Source: Stentor roeselii (Eukaryota; Ciliophora; Heterotrichea; Heterotrichida; Stentoridae). From it: DNA of 64,000 bases. Each line of letters starts with the position of its first letter. The stretch's first letter is position 1. The stretch lies in NCBI GenBank assembly GCA_006503475.1, contig RSEH01000037.1, forward strand, positions 141,569-205,568, given 5' to 3'. The notes under the pieces are model-generated. The model did not search any database. It worked only from the letters and a program-made list of their open reading frames with translations, and had not been told where the DNA came from. Shown here piece after piece: positions 48,718-60,342 of this stretch. The translations under genes and the position numbers were made by a program.

Positions 48718-51408
48718 TTATTAATTGATCAATTAAAATCAGATGGAAGAAGCAAAGTCTCTTCAAAGCTACAATAATGAAGAAAAATAAATACTAAACG
48801 GCCGATGATGATCCAGCCTGTAAATTTTTTAAATTTTTAAAGTTTTTAGCTGCTTTTTATTCTGTTCAAAAAACAATATATTTAAATTCTATAAGTATCA
48901 TATATTTTTAGCATTTTTGCAAATATATTTCCTGGTCAAGTTAAACTTTGGCAACTATTAAAACAAACTATGCCCTTGGATTGATATCAAAGGTTTAAAA
49001 TAAAATATTTAGAATTGATATGATTAAATAATTGAATTCCTGAAAAACATTGAAGATTTCTCCTAAATCTTGATAAGTCCAATTTAAAATGCATCAAATT
49101 TTTAAAGTATCTAAGTAATATAGATAATCTTTATCAGAAATTTGTTATAGAATAGATTTATATTAAAAACTAAATAGATTTACTATTAATTAAGATAACA
49201 TCATATGTGCTAGTTCATTTTGGATTAGTATCTCTTGCTAAAAACTTATAATCATCAAATTAAATTATCACAATTCTAGAATTTCTAAAATTCAATTGAT
49301 CTAAGCAGATTCATCAATGAATTTAAAATTACTAAGATTAGAATCTTAAATATTTAAAAATTTCATTATGAGTATAATATCTATAATGATTGAAAATCGC
49401 TACATGATTAACATTTGAGTGGTTAAATTAAAAATTAGCACATGAAACTGAAGGAGAATCGAAATGAGTCTTCGTTTTCATAGAATTTCGATCAAATTTT
49501 TATGGCGAAAATGATTTTAAATAAACAAATATTCAAGTTTTCTAACAGTGAGGAGATAATTAACTCTTAATAATTGTATATTCATACAAGTTTAGCAAAA
49601 ACTCATCAATCAATATGAGTAATCTCATCTTCTCTATATTTTTCTTATAACACTCATTTAGCATAGGCTATTAAGAAAACTGAATAAAAGCTTAAAAATT
49701 GAATATCAGAAGCTAGAGGTTTTTATTGCTCAATCATTGAATTTCATTTAATTTTCTGGTATACTAAAAATTTAAGAATACTATTTTAATTTATACAGAG
49801 CCTTCAGTGTCTATTCAAAGGTCTGCTAAACATTTTATCAGGATCTGGAATCCTTCAATAAAAAATCAATCATTTGTGCTTTTAAGTCATTAACACTAGT
49901 TATAAATCTGTTCTTTCTTCAAATTAGTTAATATTCAGAAGAACAAGTTAATTTGAATTTTCTTGAAAAGAGAAAATCTCAGGTGTTTAGAATCATTTTA
50001 TAGAATTATTTCATCTATTTTTAGAATTTTAAAAGCATTCTTGCAGTAGATTTATCTTATGTAAGCTTAAGTATTGATAACTTAAAAAAACTAAATTTTA
50101 TTGTAAGTAAATGTATTAGCAGTACTTCACTGATGTTTAATGATAACAAAACTTTTTTTCTAGATCTTAGAATCTCATTATTAATTTCTAATTACTTAAT
50201 TTTAAAAAACTTATCCAAAATTTGACACTGTTTTCTTCTGTACTCTTTTATTTTGAAAAAAATGTGATGACCTAATAATAAAGTATGGAAATTACAAAAA
50301 TAAAGTTCATAAATGAGTAAGTTAGCCGACGAAAATCTGTTTATATATCTCTTACAATAAATTAAGCAAAAATATCTAAGAATAATAAGAATTTGTTAAA
50401 GTAGTATTATAAATGGTTTAATATAATTTAATCATCATATTATCTTCATCGTAAATTGATTTCATTATAAATTCAACTCTTGAAATCATGATACCTTGAA
50501 AATTATATTTGTCAAGGGTATTCCTATTCAAAATAGTAAATCGATTTAAATGTAAGAAGTTTAAATGAAATTTTTTGATTTACTTTATACCCAATAAAAT
50601 TTCATCAATTCAACACTGATTATAAGAGTCTTGAGAATTGAATTTTCTGTAAACCTTTATACTTGGCAAATGAATAAATTACTTCAAATTTCTTATCATT
50701 GCTTCTCAATCCACTATATTTTGAGTTATATGACTAAAATTATTTAATTTTTTTCTAATCATTGTCTGCCTCTAGAAAAGTGCTTCTAAATATCCCTACC
50801 AGAAAAATTTAATATTTTATAATTCTCTTTGGATCTGTTTCGAGAGATTTAGAGAACAATGTGAGAATTTTAAGTTGATTAATGGAACCTTATTAAATAA
50901 TTGAAGTATTACACAAATATATATAAAAGTTGAATTTGACATATAAATATATTATATTTTTTATCAAGACTTAACAAAACTGAAATCATTTAGGTTGATC
51001 CATTGTGATCATAATATTTTCGCTTTTGTGAAATGATAATTTTTTTTTTCAAAATATAATCCTATTGAAAGAAATAATTTCTATATGATTATATCAAAGT
51101 ATCGAACATAATAAGTAAGAAATACAAATAGCAATCATTTGATTTGCATTATAAGTTGTAATTTTATAGTCAATTACCTTAAGTATCAAAAAACTACGAT
51201 ATTATTTTAAGATAAAATTTTTGCAATTCATTTTTATAAACTTGCACATTTTCTAATACTTCCTCAAAAATCAGCACAAATCCATAATAATATCAACTCT
51301 AAAAACTTCTATAGTATCAGAAAAATATTACAAAACCTTTTTAAAAAAATCCAGAATAATTTCTTTTTCAACTTATCATCTAAAAAAATGCTCTAAACTA
51401 CTAAGCTA
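48718..51408. other. AT-rich intergenic region, 2.7 kb
   Basis: The longest gene-free stretch. Very AT-rich, stops in every frame, no recognisable gene, tRNA-like hairpin or ordered repeat. I see nothing functional in it. Confidence 0.65.
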
Positions 51409-52563
51409 TTATTTTTGGTAAAGGTAAAGGTGTTGATAATCCTTCATAATAATAGTCCATCCTTGTTCCATCAAGAAATTATGAACAAGTCCGCACTTTC
51501 CGCCATGAGGTAATGCGCAGTCATCAATCAAAACAATACTTCTTCTATGTAATTTGTGATAAATCCTCTTAATCTCTTCTAAATGATGCCTCTGAGAGAC
51601 TTCAGAGTCCTGTTCCGACCAATCAAAGCTATCCAGGTACAAAAAGTCAACAGGTCCATAGTTGAATTCCTGCAAAAACTTCAAAGAGTCACTTAAAACG
51701 ACTTCAACATAAGGAATGAACTGTTCAGTCGATTTTATTGATTCTAAGCAGCTGGCCTGACTGATATCAACTGAAAAAAGCTTTGATTTCGTAAGTAAAG
51801 CGTAATGTCCAAAGAACATAGTCGAGCACCCATCATTAAAGCAAGATAAAGTATTCCCATACCTTGCAGTTCCAGTTTCAACAAGAACCTTCGCGTTATA
51901 CTTGAGCATCAGTTCAAGAGCGCGCTTGAAAGTGTTGTACCTTCGCTGGGAAGGGTTCAGTCTGCTCGACAAGATAATGTCAGGGATTGAGTTTATCAGA
52001 ACACCTTCATTTGTACAGTCACAGTCCCATGATCGAGGCTCATTCAAATCAAGAATTTTTTTATCTGCATTTCTTTCATCTTCTGAATTCTTTTTTTGAC
52101 TTTCATCTTCAGGATTTTTCAACTTTTCAGTTAAGTCTTCTGGATTTTTCGATGGGGTTTCATTTGAGGTTACTTCTGGATTGGCACTTGAAAGAACTTT
52201 TTCTGAAGATGAAGATGGCACCATGTAGGCGAAACATTTTATATGAGGTGGTTCGGGAACTGCCATACAACATTGAAGATGATCAAAAGGGTCTGCGGAA
52301 CCGACAGGAATCTCTAAAGCCGCCTTGGGTGAAAAATGACCTAATAGCCCTGGAAATAAAGGACAGTCCGGATGCATAAAGACTTTGCCGTCAGGGTTGA
52401 AGGGAATAGGATGGCTGGTGGATTCAGGGGGAGTGACTTCGTTGTCGCCTCCCATCAGGACTGGGGAGAGGTCTTCGGAAATTACGAATTTTTGATGAAT
52501 TTGAAGAGCAAGAAGAAGAATAACGGTGGTTGCTTTGAGCGAACATAGAGTTAATTCAGCCAT
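51409..52563 (-). CDS. Secreted/membrane-anchored class I methyltransferase-like protein
   Basis: A 384-residue protein. An N-terminal hydrophobic segment (CSLKATTVILLLALQIH) suggests a signal peptide or anchor. Residues ~60-200 include Cys pairs (CPLFPG, LQCCMAVPEP) and a Ser/Glu/Lys/Asn-rich linker. From ~res 205 a Rossmann-type domain is seen: AKVLVETGTARYGNTLSCF (SAM-binding motif I-like), LFSVDIS, YVEVVLSDSLKFLQEF, PVDFLYLDSFDW and RSIVLIDDCALPHGGK. This matches the Methyltransf_24 / cephalosporin-hydroxylase-like group. The acceptor is unknown; location in the secretory pathway is inferred. Confidence 0.78.
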   Translation of the reverse strand: MAELTLCSLKATTVILLLALQIHQKFVISEDLSPVLMGGDNEVTPPESTSHPIPFNPDGKVFMHPDCPLFPGLLGHFSPKAALEIPVGSADPFDHLQCCMAVPEPPHIKCFAYMVPSSSSEKVLSSANPEVTSNETPSKNPEDLTEKLKNPEDESQKKNSEDERNADKKILDLNEPRSWDCDCTNEGVLINSIPDIILSSRLNPSQRRYNTFKRALELMLKYNAKVLVETGTARYGNTLSCFNDGCSTMFFGHYALLTKSKLFSVDISQASCLESIKSTEQFIPYVEVVLSDSLKFLQEFNYGPVDFLYLDSFDWSEQDSEVSQRHHLEEIKRIYHKLHRRSIVLIDDCALPHGGKCGLVHNFLMEQGWTIIMKDYQHLYLYQK

Positions 52564-54108
52564 TAATTAGACAGATAAATTGAACAGATTGTATTTAAGA
52601 TAAGGAAGAGCCTAAACATTGAATGAATTTTTCATTGAACTTATATTATATTTTTATTATTATCTTAAGATAGAGTTACAAAATCTTGGAACATGGAAAT
52701 TCTTTAAGAAAATCATTCTATTACAAACTAAAATATCACATCAGTTCCCAATTACATTCTCATCATCATATCTTGGATTTCTTTAAAATTATACCAAATC
52801 TCTTAATAAAATTAAAATGGAAAAGAAAGCGGTGTATTTTAAAAAGTATAAATTCACTATAAATACATTTTATTCTACTTGTTTCATATTGTAATACCAT
52901 TTCAATATTTTATTGTTTTAGAGTAAAAATAATGAATTTATTAATAGTATTTTAGATATTCATATTAAAATCCAAGTTTTGTCTGCAGTATATGTGATAT
53001 TCATCTATATTTTAATCTAATTAAGATGTGGGAATGGAAAATCGAGTTAATTATTTATAGATACCAATTTCCTATTATCTGGTATATGCATGACGTTTCT
53101 TGCATCTTATCTTTATTTTGAACTATTAAAAATCCATCCAGTATTTATTTTAAATCTTTAATAATTTTTTTGGAAATATATGAAGCGGCTACGACGCATA
53201 AACTTAAAAAATTGCTAGGTATATTATCTTATCTAAACAATAAATCTAGTCATATCTTGAAATTTTATTATATGTTAATTCTCTCGATAATCCTTCTCAT
53301 ATATTTCGTTTCTTCTATCTTCTTCCATACAAATCCAGTATATTAATGATAGGTCCTATTTTTTTTCTTTTTCTGATTGATATTATACCTTTAATTCCAT
53401 TCCACGTACACTCTATTATATTAGTATGCATCTGAATCATAGGATCATCATTTTTTAATTGAAAGTAACTTTAGCATAAAAAATATTGTATTCTTAAAAA
53501 AACAGATATCGATTTTCTGAATGATTTTTTTACTCAATAAAAATGTAAGCAGGGTTTTCATTCAAGAAAATATCTTGAAGTATTGACATGAAGGAATTGA
53601 CATGATTGAAAATACATGAAGAAAGAAAAATTGGAAGTATTTACGAATTTATATAAATATATTTTAAATTCATTAGAAGCTTCTTAAAAATTTAAACTAA
53701 TGAGGGTGTAATCCCTTCTAACTTTATACTCAAAAACTTAGTTATATAATAAAACATTTACTCAAAAAAAAAACAATGAGAATTAATCAGTTATATGGCA
53801 ATACCTTAATCAAGGTAAAAATTAATAGTAATTATAACATTTTTTTGTTAAATACTCTTTGATTTTAACAATATTTGAGGTGTATTGGCTAAGAAGGCTA
53901 TATTAGAATCATATAGAAAGTCAGATAGGAACACTAGAGACAAAAGATAGCATCCTTCCTACAACGAAAGTCAATTTTTTTAAACTAATTTAAATAAATT
54001 TGTAAAATATGTGTTTACCTAGAATCACATTGTTATTCCAGAGTCTTAAATATTTCTCTCTACATCTCCATCAAATCAACCCTCCCTATCCTAAAATAAC
54101 TAACTAAC
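52564..54108. other. AT-rich intergenic region, 1.5 kb
   Basis: No reading frame of note on either strand and no ordered repeat. Nothing recognised. Confidence 0.6.
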
Positions 54109-55017
54109 TTAAACTACCGGAGTTCCTGCAACACCATTGCTATCAATTCCACATTGTCCAAAAGCAATCCAGAAAAATCCCTGAATCCCCCAATTAGTAT
54201 TCCAAGAGTTAGCACAAATCCAATAATTATGACTTCCAGAAACCCCCCATCCAATAAGTTTCACGGCATGTCCTCCAAGTACCCCTCCAGATGTATGAAT
54301 ATAAACTCCACTCTTATAACTCATGAAATCCTGATAAACCGTAAAAGAGACTTCAATGGGTCCTCCAGCAATGACAGCGGCCTGGATAGACGCAGGTGTT
54401 TTATACGAAGCGACATTGGAAACCTTATGAAATGCAAGAGCTGATCCATTCGCACATTTAGAAGGGCAGGTCTGGTCAGCAGCCTTGTAAGGCACACAAG
54501 AGTCAAGAGGCAGGCCAGTTTGTTGCATGAATTTCCAGGCGAGACTGGGGTACCCCCCGTTGCACCCTGAAGAGCTCTTGTCACAGTCAACCAGATACTG
54601 AGGCGACAGGACGACGTTCACTGCGCCGTTGGAAGAAATGCAGGACCTGTCGCTCAGGGCTTCACTCGCTCCGAAGGCCCAGCATGAACCGCATTGGCCT
54701 TGGTCTCTTATTGGGTGGATGCAGTGAGGCCATTGCACTCGAGAGTCAAAACTCGTTGGAGCTGTGAAGTGATTTAGAAGAGCTCCCCAGTTGTGCTCTG
54801 GGTAAGTTTCTTCACGAGTCAGGGAACTGGATACAAATGAACGCGCTTCACCTACTGTCATTGAACCCACCCAGTCTTTTGATGCTTCCCAGGATGATTG
54901 GATTGAGTTTATGTAGTCGACTAGTGATTGAGGAACTACCTCTGCCGTTTCTTCCAGGATTATTGAGGGACCTGCTGAGGCTGTGAGAATTAAAGCAACA
55001 AGAATAGCTACTTTCAT
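54109..55017 (-). CDS. Cathepsin B-like C1 cysteine protease
   Basis: The start is taken at ATG 55017 because it opens a signal peptide (MKVAILVALILTASAG); an upstream in-frame ATG at 55146 would bury it. The product is 302 residues. A cathepsin B-type propeptide (VDYINSIQSSWEASKDWVG) precedes the mature enzyme. The catalytic Cys is in DQGQCGSCWAFGASEALSDR, the His in GGHAVKLIGWG, and the Asn in CANSWNTNWG. The His-His occluding loop of true cathepsin B is not visible (the segment around YKAADQTCPSKC is short), so exopeptidase activity is unlikely. It is probably a lysosomal/food-vacuole digestive endopeptidase. The stop is TAA. Confidence 0.94.
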   Translation of the reverse strand: MKVAILVALILTASAGPSIILEETAEVVPQSLVDYINSIQSSWEASKDWVGSMTVGEARSFVSSSLTREETYPEHNWGALLNHFTAPTSFDSRVQWPHCIHPIRDQGQCGSCWAFGASEALSDRSCISSNGAVNVVLSPQYLVDCDKSSSGCNGGYPSLAWKFMQQTGLPLDSCVPYKAADQTCPSKCANGSALAFHKVSNVASYKTPASIQAAVIAGGPIEVSFTVYQDFMSYKSGVYIHTSGGVLGGHAVKLIGWGVSGSHNYWICANSWNTNWGIQGFFWIAFGQCGIDSNGVAGTPVV

Positions 55018-55967
55018 ATTATAAAAAACTCTCCAAAAAATGGAAGTTCTAATAAAAATGTCAACTTTCAACAGAGTTTTCAAATTTGAAGGATTATTAT
55101 AGTTGAAATTTAAGATCTGTTCTGGGTAATTAGATGAGAGGTTCATTATATGTACTTTATAAAATTATTTTAAGAATGATTGCTTATATTATATCCTGTT
55201 AATAGGACTTTAAATAATCTTATAAAAAATGATTAGTTAGAGAATTTATTTCATCTATTTGCTTGAGTCATTGAAGTTCTTAAGAATAGTTTTGAATACT
55301 TTGAACAAGAATAAGCTCTGAATAGTCATCAAGCTTTTTTGAGTTAAATTGAAATAAATAATAATTTTTCTGAGGTTGAATCATTGGCTTGATGCAAATC
55401 TTGTAATAAATAACTTATAAATGAACTGATGAGTTCAATATTAGTTGATGATTAAAGTTCTTTTCTTTATTTCGAGCATTTGGACCAAGCTCATTTTGAA
55501 TCTGCTTTTTGGAGTTTCAGATCAGTGAGCACCAGATCAAAAGCACAAATAAGTGAAAGATTATTTGCAGTGGTAAATAAAGAAGGGCTGGCAATTCATT
55601 CTTTCTAAAAGACTGTGATTTCCTAATTATTTTTATATTCTGATAGACTTTGTAAAGTTATTGGGTTTTATAATAAGAAATATATTTAGTTGATTAAAAC
55701 GAGCTTAGGCCTTCTGATACTAAAAAGAAATGATAAACAAAAGACTGAATATCTTTTTAATATATCTTGACAATTTCCCAAATCCTATAATTCATAAATA
55801 TTGCTTAGAATGAGTATCTGAATAGATAAATAGTGAATTATATCTAATTCTAAAGGCAATTATTTAATAAAATCGTTAAAATAGCCTTCACGTATATAAA
55901 AATAATTCATTATTCCAAAATCCCAAAATTCATCAGTTTTTCTGAATTCTCTAGTTATCCATCAAAT
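55018..55967. other. AT-rich intergenic region, 0.95 kb
   Basis: Between divergent protease and dehydrogenase genes. No frame or motif recognised. A slightly less AT-rich patch at about 55440-55560 might be a gene relic but could not be assigned. Confidence 0.5.
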
Positions 55968-56693
55968 ATGTCTCTAATACTTATGCAAAAGGTAGCAATA
56001 GTAACAGGCTCTGCTTCTGGATTGGGTCTAAAGACAGCAGCCCTCTTGCTTTCCAAGAACTTTTTAGTCTTCGCTTGGGACACGAAGCCAACTCCTCTTG
56101 ATTCTCCATCATTGAAATCCCAGATAGTTGATGTGGCAGACACAAAGTCAATCACTTCAGCCCTTTCAACAGTCCTTCAATCAACATCAAAAGTCGATGT
56201 GCTGGTCAATGCTGCAGGAATAGGGAAGCTAGTCCCAATGATTTCTCTTTCTTCCGTTCATTCCCTTGCTAGTTTCGAAAAGACCTTGAAGATTAACTTG
56301 ATTGGAACTTTTGATGTAACCAGGCAAGTCTCAATGCATATGACTGGAGGAGTCGTTGTTTTGGTTTCTAGTATCAATGCTTATCAAGCTTTGAAAAATA
56401 TGACTGCGTATGGAGCTAGTAAAGGGGGGGTAGCTTCTTTGGCCATGCCTATGTCAAGGGATTTGGCTTCGAGAGGGACACGAGTTGTAAGTATTTGTCC
56501 TGGAGGCTTTGATACTCCCATGACTCAGTCGATTAAACCTAAAATGAAAGCTAAATATATTGAAGGAATATCAAAGGGAAGATTCGGAAAACCTGAAGAG
56601 TTTGCCCATGCAGTCTGGTTTGTTGTTGAGAATGAATACTTGAATGGGTGCAACTTAGACTTAAATGGAGGATTAGTTAATCCAAATATTTAG
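55968..56693 (+). CDS. Short-chain dehydrogenase (HSD17B10-like 3-hydroxyacyl-CoA dehydrogenase type)
   Basis: A 241-residue SDR. Cofactor motif AIVTGSASGLGLKTA, NAAGIG, catalytic Ser in VSSINAYQ, and Tyr/Lys in YGASKGG; the C-terminal GRFGKPEEFAHAVWFVVEN and LNGCNLDLNGGL are typical of the 3-hydroxyacyl-CoA/17beta-HSD10 branch. It probably oxidises short 3-hydroxyacyl-CoA or related alcohols with NAD. A second methionine (residue 6, MQKVAIVTG) may be the true start. It stands alone, with ~1 kb of empty sequence on each side. The stop is TAG. Confidence 0.9.
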   Translation: MSLILMQKVAIVTGSASGLGLKTAALLLSKNFLVFAWDTKPTPLDSPSLKSQIVDVADTKSITSALSTVLQSTSKVDVLVNAAGIGKLVPMISLSSVHSLASFEKTLKINLIGTFDVTRQVSMHMTGGVVVLVSSINAYQALKNMTAYGASKGGVASLAMPMSRDLASRGTRVVSICPGGFDTPMTQSIKPKMKAKYIEGISKGRFGKPEEFAHAVWFVVENEYLNGCNLDLNGGLVNPNI

Positions 56694-57777
56694 CTATAAA
56701 TCTGACTTAATTTTGATCGATTGTAGACATCAAATGGTCTTTCGGGCTATGGTACACACTTCTATGTAAAAAAAATATTTGAGGAAGACTCTAGAAGACA
56801 TACAAAGATGCTATTCACCTAGGAATTGAAGTAACTTAATTATCAGAAATTATCTCTCTATAATTATATTGAAAAAATATTAGAGTTTATTTGATGATGA
56901 AAGATTGAGATAGCCTTGAGACTTGCTTGCTTCAGTTGATATCACTTACTAAATAAAATAACCCAAGCAACTAAAGCTGTTCTACATACTTCTCATTATG
57001 TGCAATGATATTCTATCAAAATTTATTAATTACCCAATAACTAATAATTCTTCTAATAAGGTCCAAAGTTCAGCTCCACACTAACATTATATATAAAAAG
57101 AATTTCAATTACCCAGTTGAGTATATATTAAAGTACTTTGAAGCAGAGTTAAGGTAAAATCTTCATCAATTCCAAAGGATATCATAATTGGCAGACTAAT
57201 AACAAATGTTTTAAGTTGAAGTAATCCATTCTGCGAAATATATTTGTCTGAACCCAGTGAAACAAGAAACACATTTACATCTGTTCAGAACATAGTTAAT
57301 GTTCATATAAAAAGCGTGAAATTACTAAGTTGTGGCAGCAGTTGGGTTCAAATTTGATATAATTAGCAATTCGTATTATTCTGAACATTTTAAGAACATT
57401 TCAGGATAGGTTATTCAAATTTGAATAAATCTCTAATCATTCTTTAGGTAGAGTCTTTTAAAGGTTTTTTGCAGTCTTCTCAAGTTTAAAATAGTTCTCT
57501 TAGCTTATTTCATCACCATTAACCTTTAAAACGAAAATGAAGAAAACATTCCTTAGATGTTAATAATAAATACCCTCTATATCTATCATTAACCCAATGA
57601 AGTGTTGGTAACAGCGAATTCTTTATAGTGATGAGGGTGTTGTCTCTGTAATTTTTACTAATTTTCATGCTTAGATTAGGATAATTTTCACATCAACATG
57701 CTTCTATTAACAATTTCTAATATATCTTTAAATAATTTTGAAATATAGACACTTAGATTAAAATAATTTTTATAAAT
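56694..57777. other. AT-rich intergenic region, 1.1 kb
   Basis: No reading frame or RNA gene recognised on either strand. Confidence 0.55.
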
Positions 57778-58470
57778 ATGTCTTGCTTGTACCAAAATTG
57801 TGCTAATCAAGTGAAAGCAAGTTGTAAAACATGCCAAAATAACCGATTTTTATGTAAAGATCATGCTTTTAAGCATAATGAAGAAACCAATCATGAGTTT
57901 ACTCTTCTTGATCAAAATAAAATAAGGGTATTAATGAAGTATAATTTGGATTCTTTGATTAACAATTGTATATCTCAAATCAATGAAGATACAAATAAAA
58001 TTATAGCTGCAGTAGTGAAAGCTTCCAATGAAGCTATCAAATTATTAAGAACTTCGAATAACAATTTGAATAACATCAGTGAGTTCAAATCTATAACATT
58101 TGATAAAAGAAGAATAAGATTTTTGATTGATCAAGTCAGCCTTATTTCATCAGAGATGCGATTCTCACTTCAAGAAAAAGTTGTCCAGCTTTCATCCGAA
58201 TTGAATGAAAAGACAAAAAATATCAAAGAAATGAGTAATGAGATTGGTTCACTCAAAGATAAGATTTCTAGTCTAGAACAAGAAAAGCATGCCGAAGTCG
58301 AAGGTGATTTCTTTATAGAATTCAATAATATGAATCTGAAAGGAAAGAAGATTTTTATTACAATGATATGGGGATTTATTGAAGGTAATAGAGAATATGA
58401 TCAAGAACTTATACAGAGCAGAGATGGAAAATTCTTATTCCGATGTAACATCTTTTTAGGTATATTCTAA
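57778..58470 (+). CDS. B-box-like zinc-finger coiled-coil protein, 230 aa, possibly truncated
   Basis: The N-terminus has paired Cys/His (CLYQNC, CKTCQNN, CKDHAFKHNEE, NHEF) in a B-box-like spacing, followed by coiled-coil from ~60 to ~180 (LQEKVVQLSSELNEKTKNIK). The last 50 residues (KGKKIFITMIWGFIEGNREY, QSRDGKFLFRCN) look like the beginning of a new folded region that stops abruptly at TAA 58468-58470. Immediately after the stop lies a 19-bp repeat tract, then a further coding-like piece at 58647-58802. The C-terminus of this gene may therefore have been lost or disrupted. The function is unknown; TRIM-like proteins with the same layout are common in ciliates. Confidence 0.65.
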   Translation: MSCLYQNCANQVKASCKTCQNNRFLCKDHAFKHNEETNHEFTLLDQNKIRVLMKYNLDSLINNCISQINEDTNKIIAAVVKASNEAIKLLRTSNNNLNNISEFKSITFDKRRIRFLIDQVSLISSEMRFSLQEKVVQLSSELNEKTKNIKEMSNEIGSLKDKISSLEQEKHAEVEGDFFIEFNNMNLKGKKIFITMIWGFIEGNREYDQELIQSRDGKFLFRCNIFLGIF

Positions 58471-58471
58471 A

Positions 58472-58641
58472 AAGACTGTAAACTACATCGAAGACTGTAG
58501 ATTATATCAAAGACTGTCACCTATATTAAAGCAAGTAATCAACAAGAAGCTGGTAGGCTTCATCAAAGGCAGTAATCTGCGATGAAGCTAGTAACATATA
58601 ACAAAGAAAGTAACCTATACCAAAGACAGTCATTCACATCT
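58472..58641 (+). repeat. Degenerate 19-bp tandem repeat, about nine units
   Basis: Units begin AAGACTGTA..., AAGACTGTAG..., AAGACTGTCA..., AAGCAAGTAA..., AGCTGGTAGG..., AAGGCAGTAA..., AAGCTAGTAA..., AAGAAAGTAA... and AAGACAGTCA..., each 18-19 bp, with a loose consensus AAGAC(A/T)GTAACCTATATCA. The period is not a multiple of three and the tract contains stops, so it is not a simple protein repeat. Confidence 0.75.
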
Positions 58642-58646
58642 AGGTA

Positions 58647-58802
58647 ATGGATATGGAAGCCTGTATCATCTTTTCAGTGAGAGTTTGGAACTTAAAAACG
58701 AAGAAGCTTGATTTTCACAGCTGGGAGCCCCAAAAGGCCGAAACAAAGAAGTGGCTAGAAATTTACCCAGAGTGCAAATGGGGTGACTATCAATTTAGTT
58801 AA
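58647..58802 (+). pseudogene. Short coding-like remnant, 51 codons (possible lost 3' end of the B-box gene)
   Basis: ATG-to-TAA frame reading MDMEACIIFSVRVWNLKTKK, then LDFHSWEPQKAETKKWLEIY and YPECKWGDYQFS. It contains six Trp/Phe-rich positions and ordered composition unlike the surrounding AT-rich sequence. The VRVWNLKTKK stretch is WD40-like. It may be a fragment of the preceding gene separated by the repeat tract, or an independent relic. Confidence 0.4.
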
Positions 58803-59536
58803 GTAATAGATTAGAAAAATTGAAAGTTTCTATTGATATTCTGTAGTTCAATCTGATTTTATTTAGACTCAAGTCTTTGAAATTTGAATGAATAAGATTA
58901 AAGCTGACAATAAATCTTGATCGTTCTTGGGTCATTTGTAATAACATAAAATGAAGAACTTTAATTTTAAACGAAATCTTCGTAATTTTGTTGATCACTG
59001 AGCCGTACAAGAGAAAAATTAAGATGGATTTACTCACTTGATGATATTTCATACAAGTTTGAGTTATTTTCTGGCATAGTTTGCAATGAATAATGTGAAG
59101 AGGAGTTTAAAGTAATTTCTTATCATCACTTGTTACATTGCTAGATGGATAGTTTTTATTATTTCACAGAACACCCTGATTTTATTTGGGAGATGAGTGA
59201 GTTTATCGTAAATACTTATCAAATAATTAAAAAATTTACTATGGACTATATAAAAAAATAGTAATGCTATCAGGTATTTCCAGAGGCTCGCCAATTCTTG
59301 AAACCATCTTCGGGTGCGAAACCGAATAAAACTCAACAAATGTTGAAATAAACTGAACCAGCACAAGATTAGAATTTAACTGACTTTCTATTTAATTGCC
59401 AGAATTTGGCTATTTGAGCTTTCTATTATCTTTTGATTAATTAATTTAAACTTGTTTATGAATTCTTGAGATTTATTTATTTCCATCATTTTAAATTAAA
59501 AATAATTTGGAAGCAACTCTTCTACACTATCAAGTA
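58803..59536. other. AT-rich region with short minus-strand frames only
   Basis: Minus-strand frames of 85 and 77 codons exist but have AT-driven composition and no recognisable domain; I do not call them genes. They could be 3' debris of the pseudogene immediately upstream on that strand. Confidence 0.45.
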
Positions 59537-60342
59537 TTAAACTCCGCATTGGATATGGAATTTGATTAAGAGGCTTTTGATTATTTCTAAAATTTCATTT
59601 TTTAATTCATAATCAATTGAAGAATTCCCCATAATTGATAAAAGATACTGGTTGCTTTCTTCTGATTCAAAGAATTTATTAAGGACAATTTGATATAATT
59701 TATGTTTCAGGGTTTCTCTTTCGTAAAGAATTCTTTCAAAATCTATTGTTGAAATATAACTTTTAAAGCCTTCGATTTTTATTAAAATTTTCTTGATATC
59801 TCTTATAAATTTAGAGCTGTTATCATAATCTTTAAGATTGTTCATATTAGCATCTAAAAGTCGATATATAGTTTTAGCATTTCAATTTTTCTTCATCACA
59901 AACAGAGGAATCTTTGAATATCATTTCCTTAAAAACATTGAGAGCAGATCATATTTCGTAAAAATAATAATTTTCTAATATATTTTTTATTTCTTCAAGT
60001 TTATCATAGTATTCACTGATAAAATGTTCAATGAGAACTTCGATAGAATACAGGTAGTTTTCGAGATCTTGTAGATTTGGTATTCTAGAGTAAACCCTCT
60101 GGTACAATACTAAATCACAGATTATTTTTAAATCTATTTCATTTGATCTCTGAATACTTTTAGAATTTTCTTGTTTTCTGGTAGTTTTTATATTTATTGA
60201 TTAAGTCTTTTTTCAGATGATGCATATCTTTTACACATAGGAACTTGTTTAATACTTTCAATTGTTCTAAATCTTCAATGAGTTCTGAATAGGGACGTAA
60301 GCCTTTTAATATATGCACAGATTCTTTAAGACCATCAACCAT
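59537..60342 (-). pseudogene. Decayed protein gene with two frameshifts and one TGA
   Basis: Minus strand from ATG at 60342 (MVDGLKESVHILKGLRPYSE). After about 55 codons the coding-like sequence continues in the next frame (QRSNEIDLKIICDLVLYQRV, then a Leu/Ile/Glu-rich helical stretch), is broken by a TGA after FYEI, resumes with SALNVFKEMIF, then shifts frame again before YRLLDANMNNLKDYDNS and runs to a TAA at 59537-59539. No 14-16-nt GT...AG segment explains any of the three breaks. The whole is helical, Lys/Glu/Ile-rich and unrecognised. A once ~260-residue protein, now dead, is the best reading. Confidence 0.6.

Noticed and set aside
48718-51408. CRISPR array, tRNA, rRNA or transposon in the AT-rich desert
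   Set aside because: No regularly spaced repeats, no tRNA-like arms with a GTTCGA box and no transposase-like frame were seen.
55018-55146. 43-residue N-terminal extension of the cathepsin
   Set aside because: The signal peptide begins at the internal methionine at 55017; the extension is polar and AT-rich.
58795-59366. Two short minus-strand frames as genes
   Set aside because: AT-driven composition, no domain, no start context and no intron joining them.
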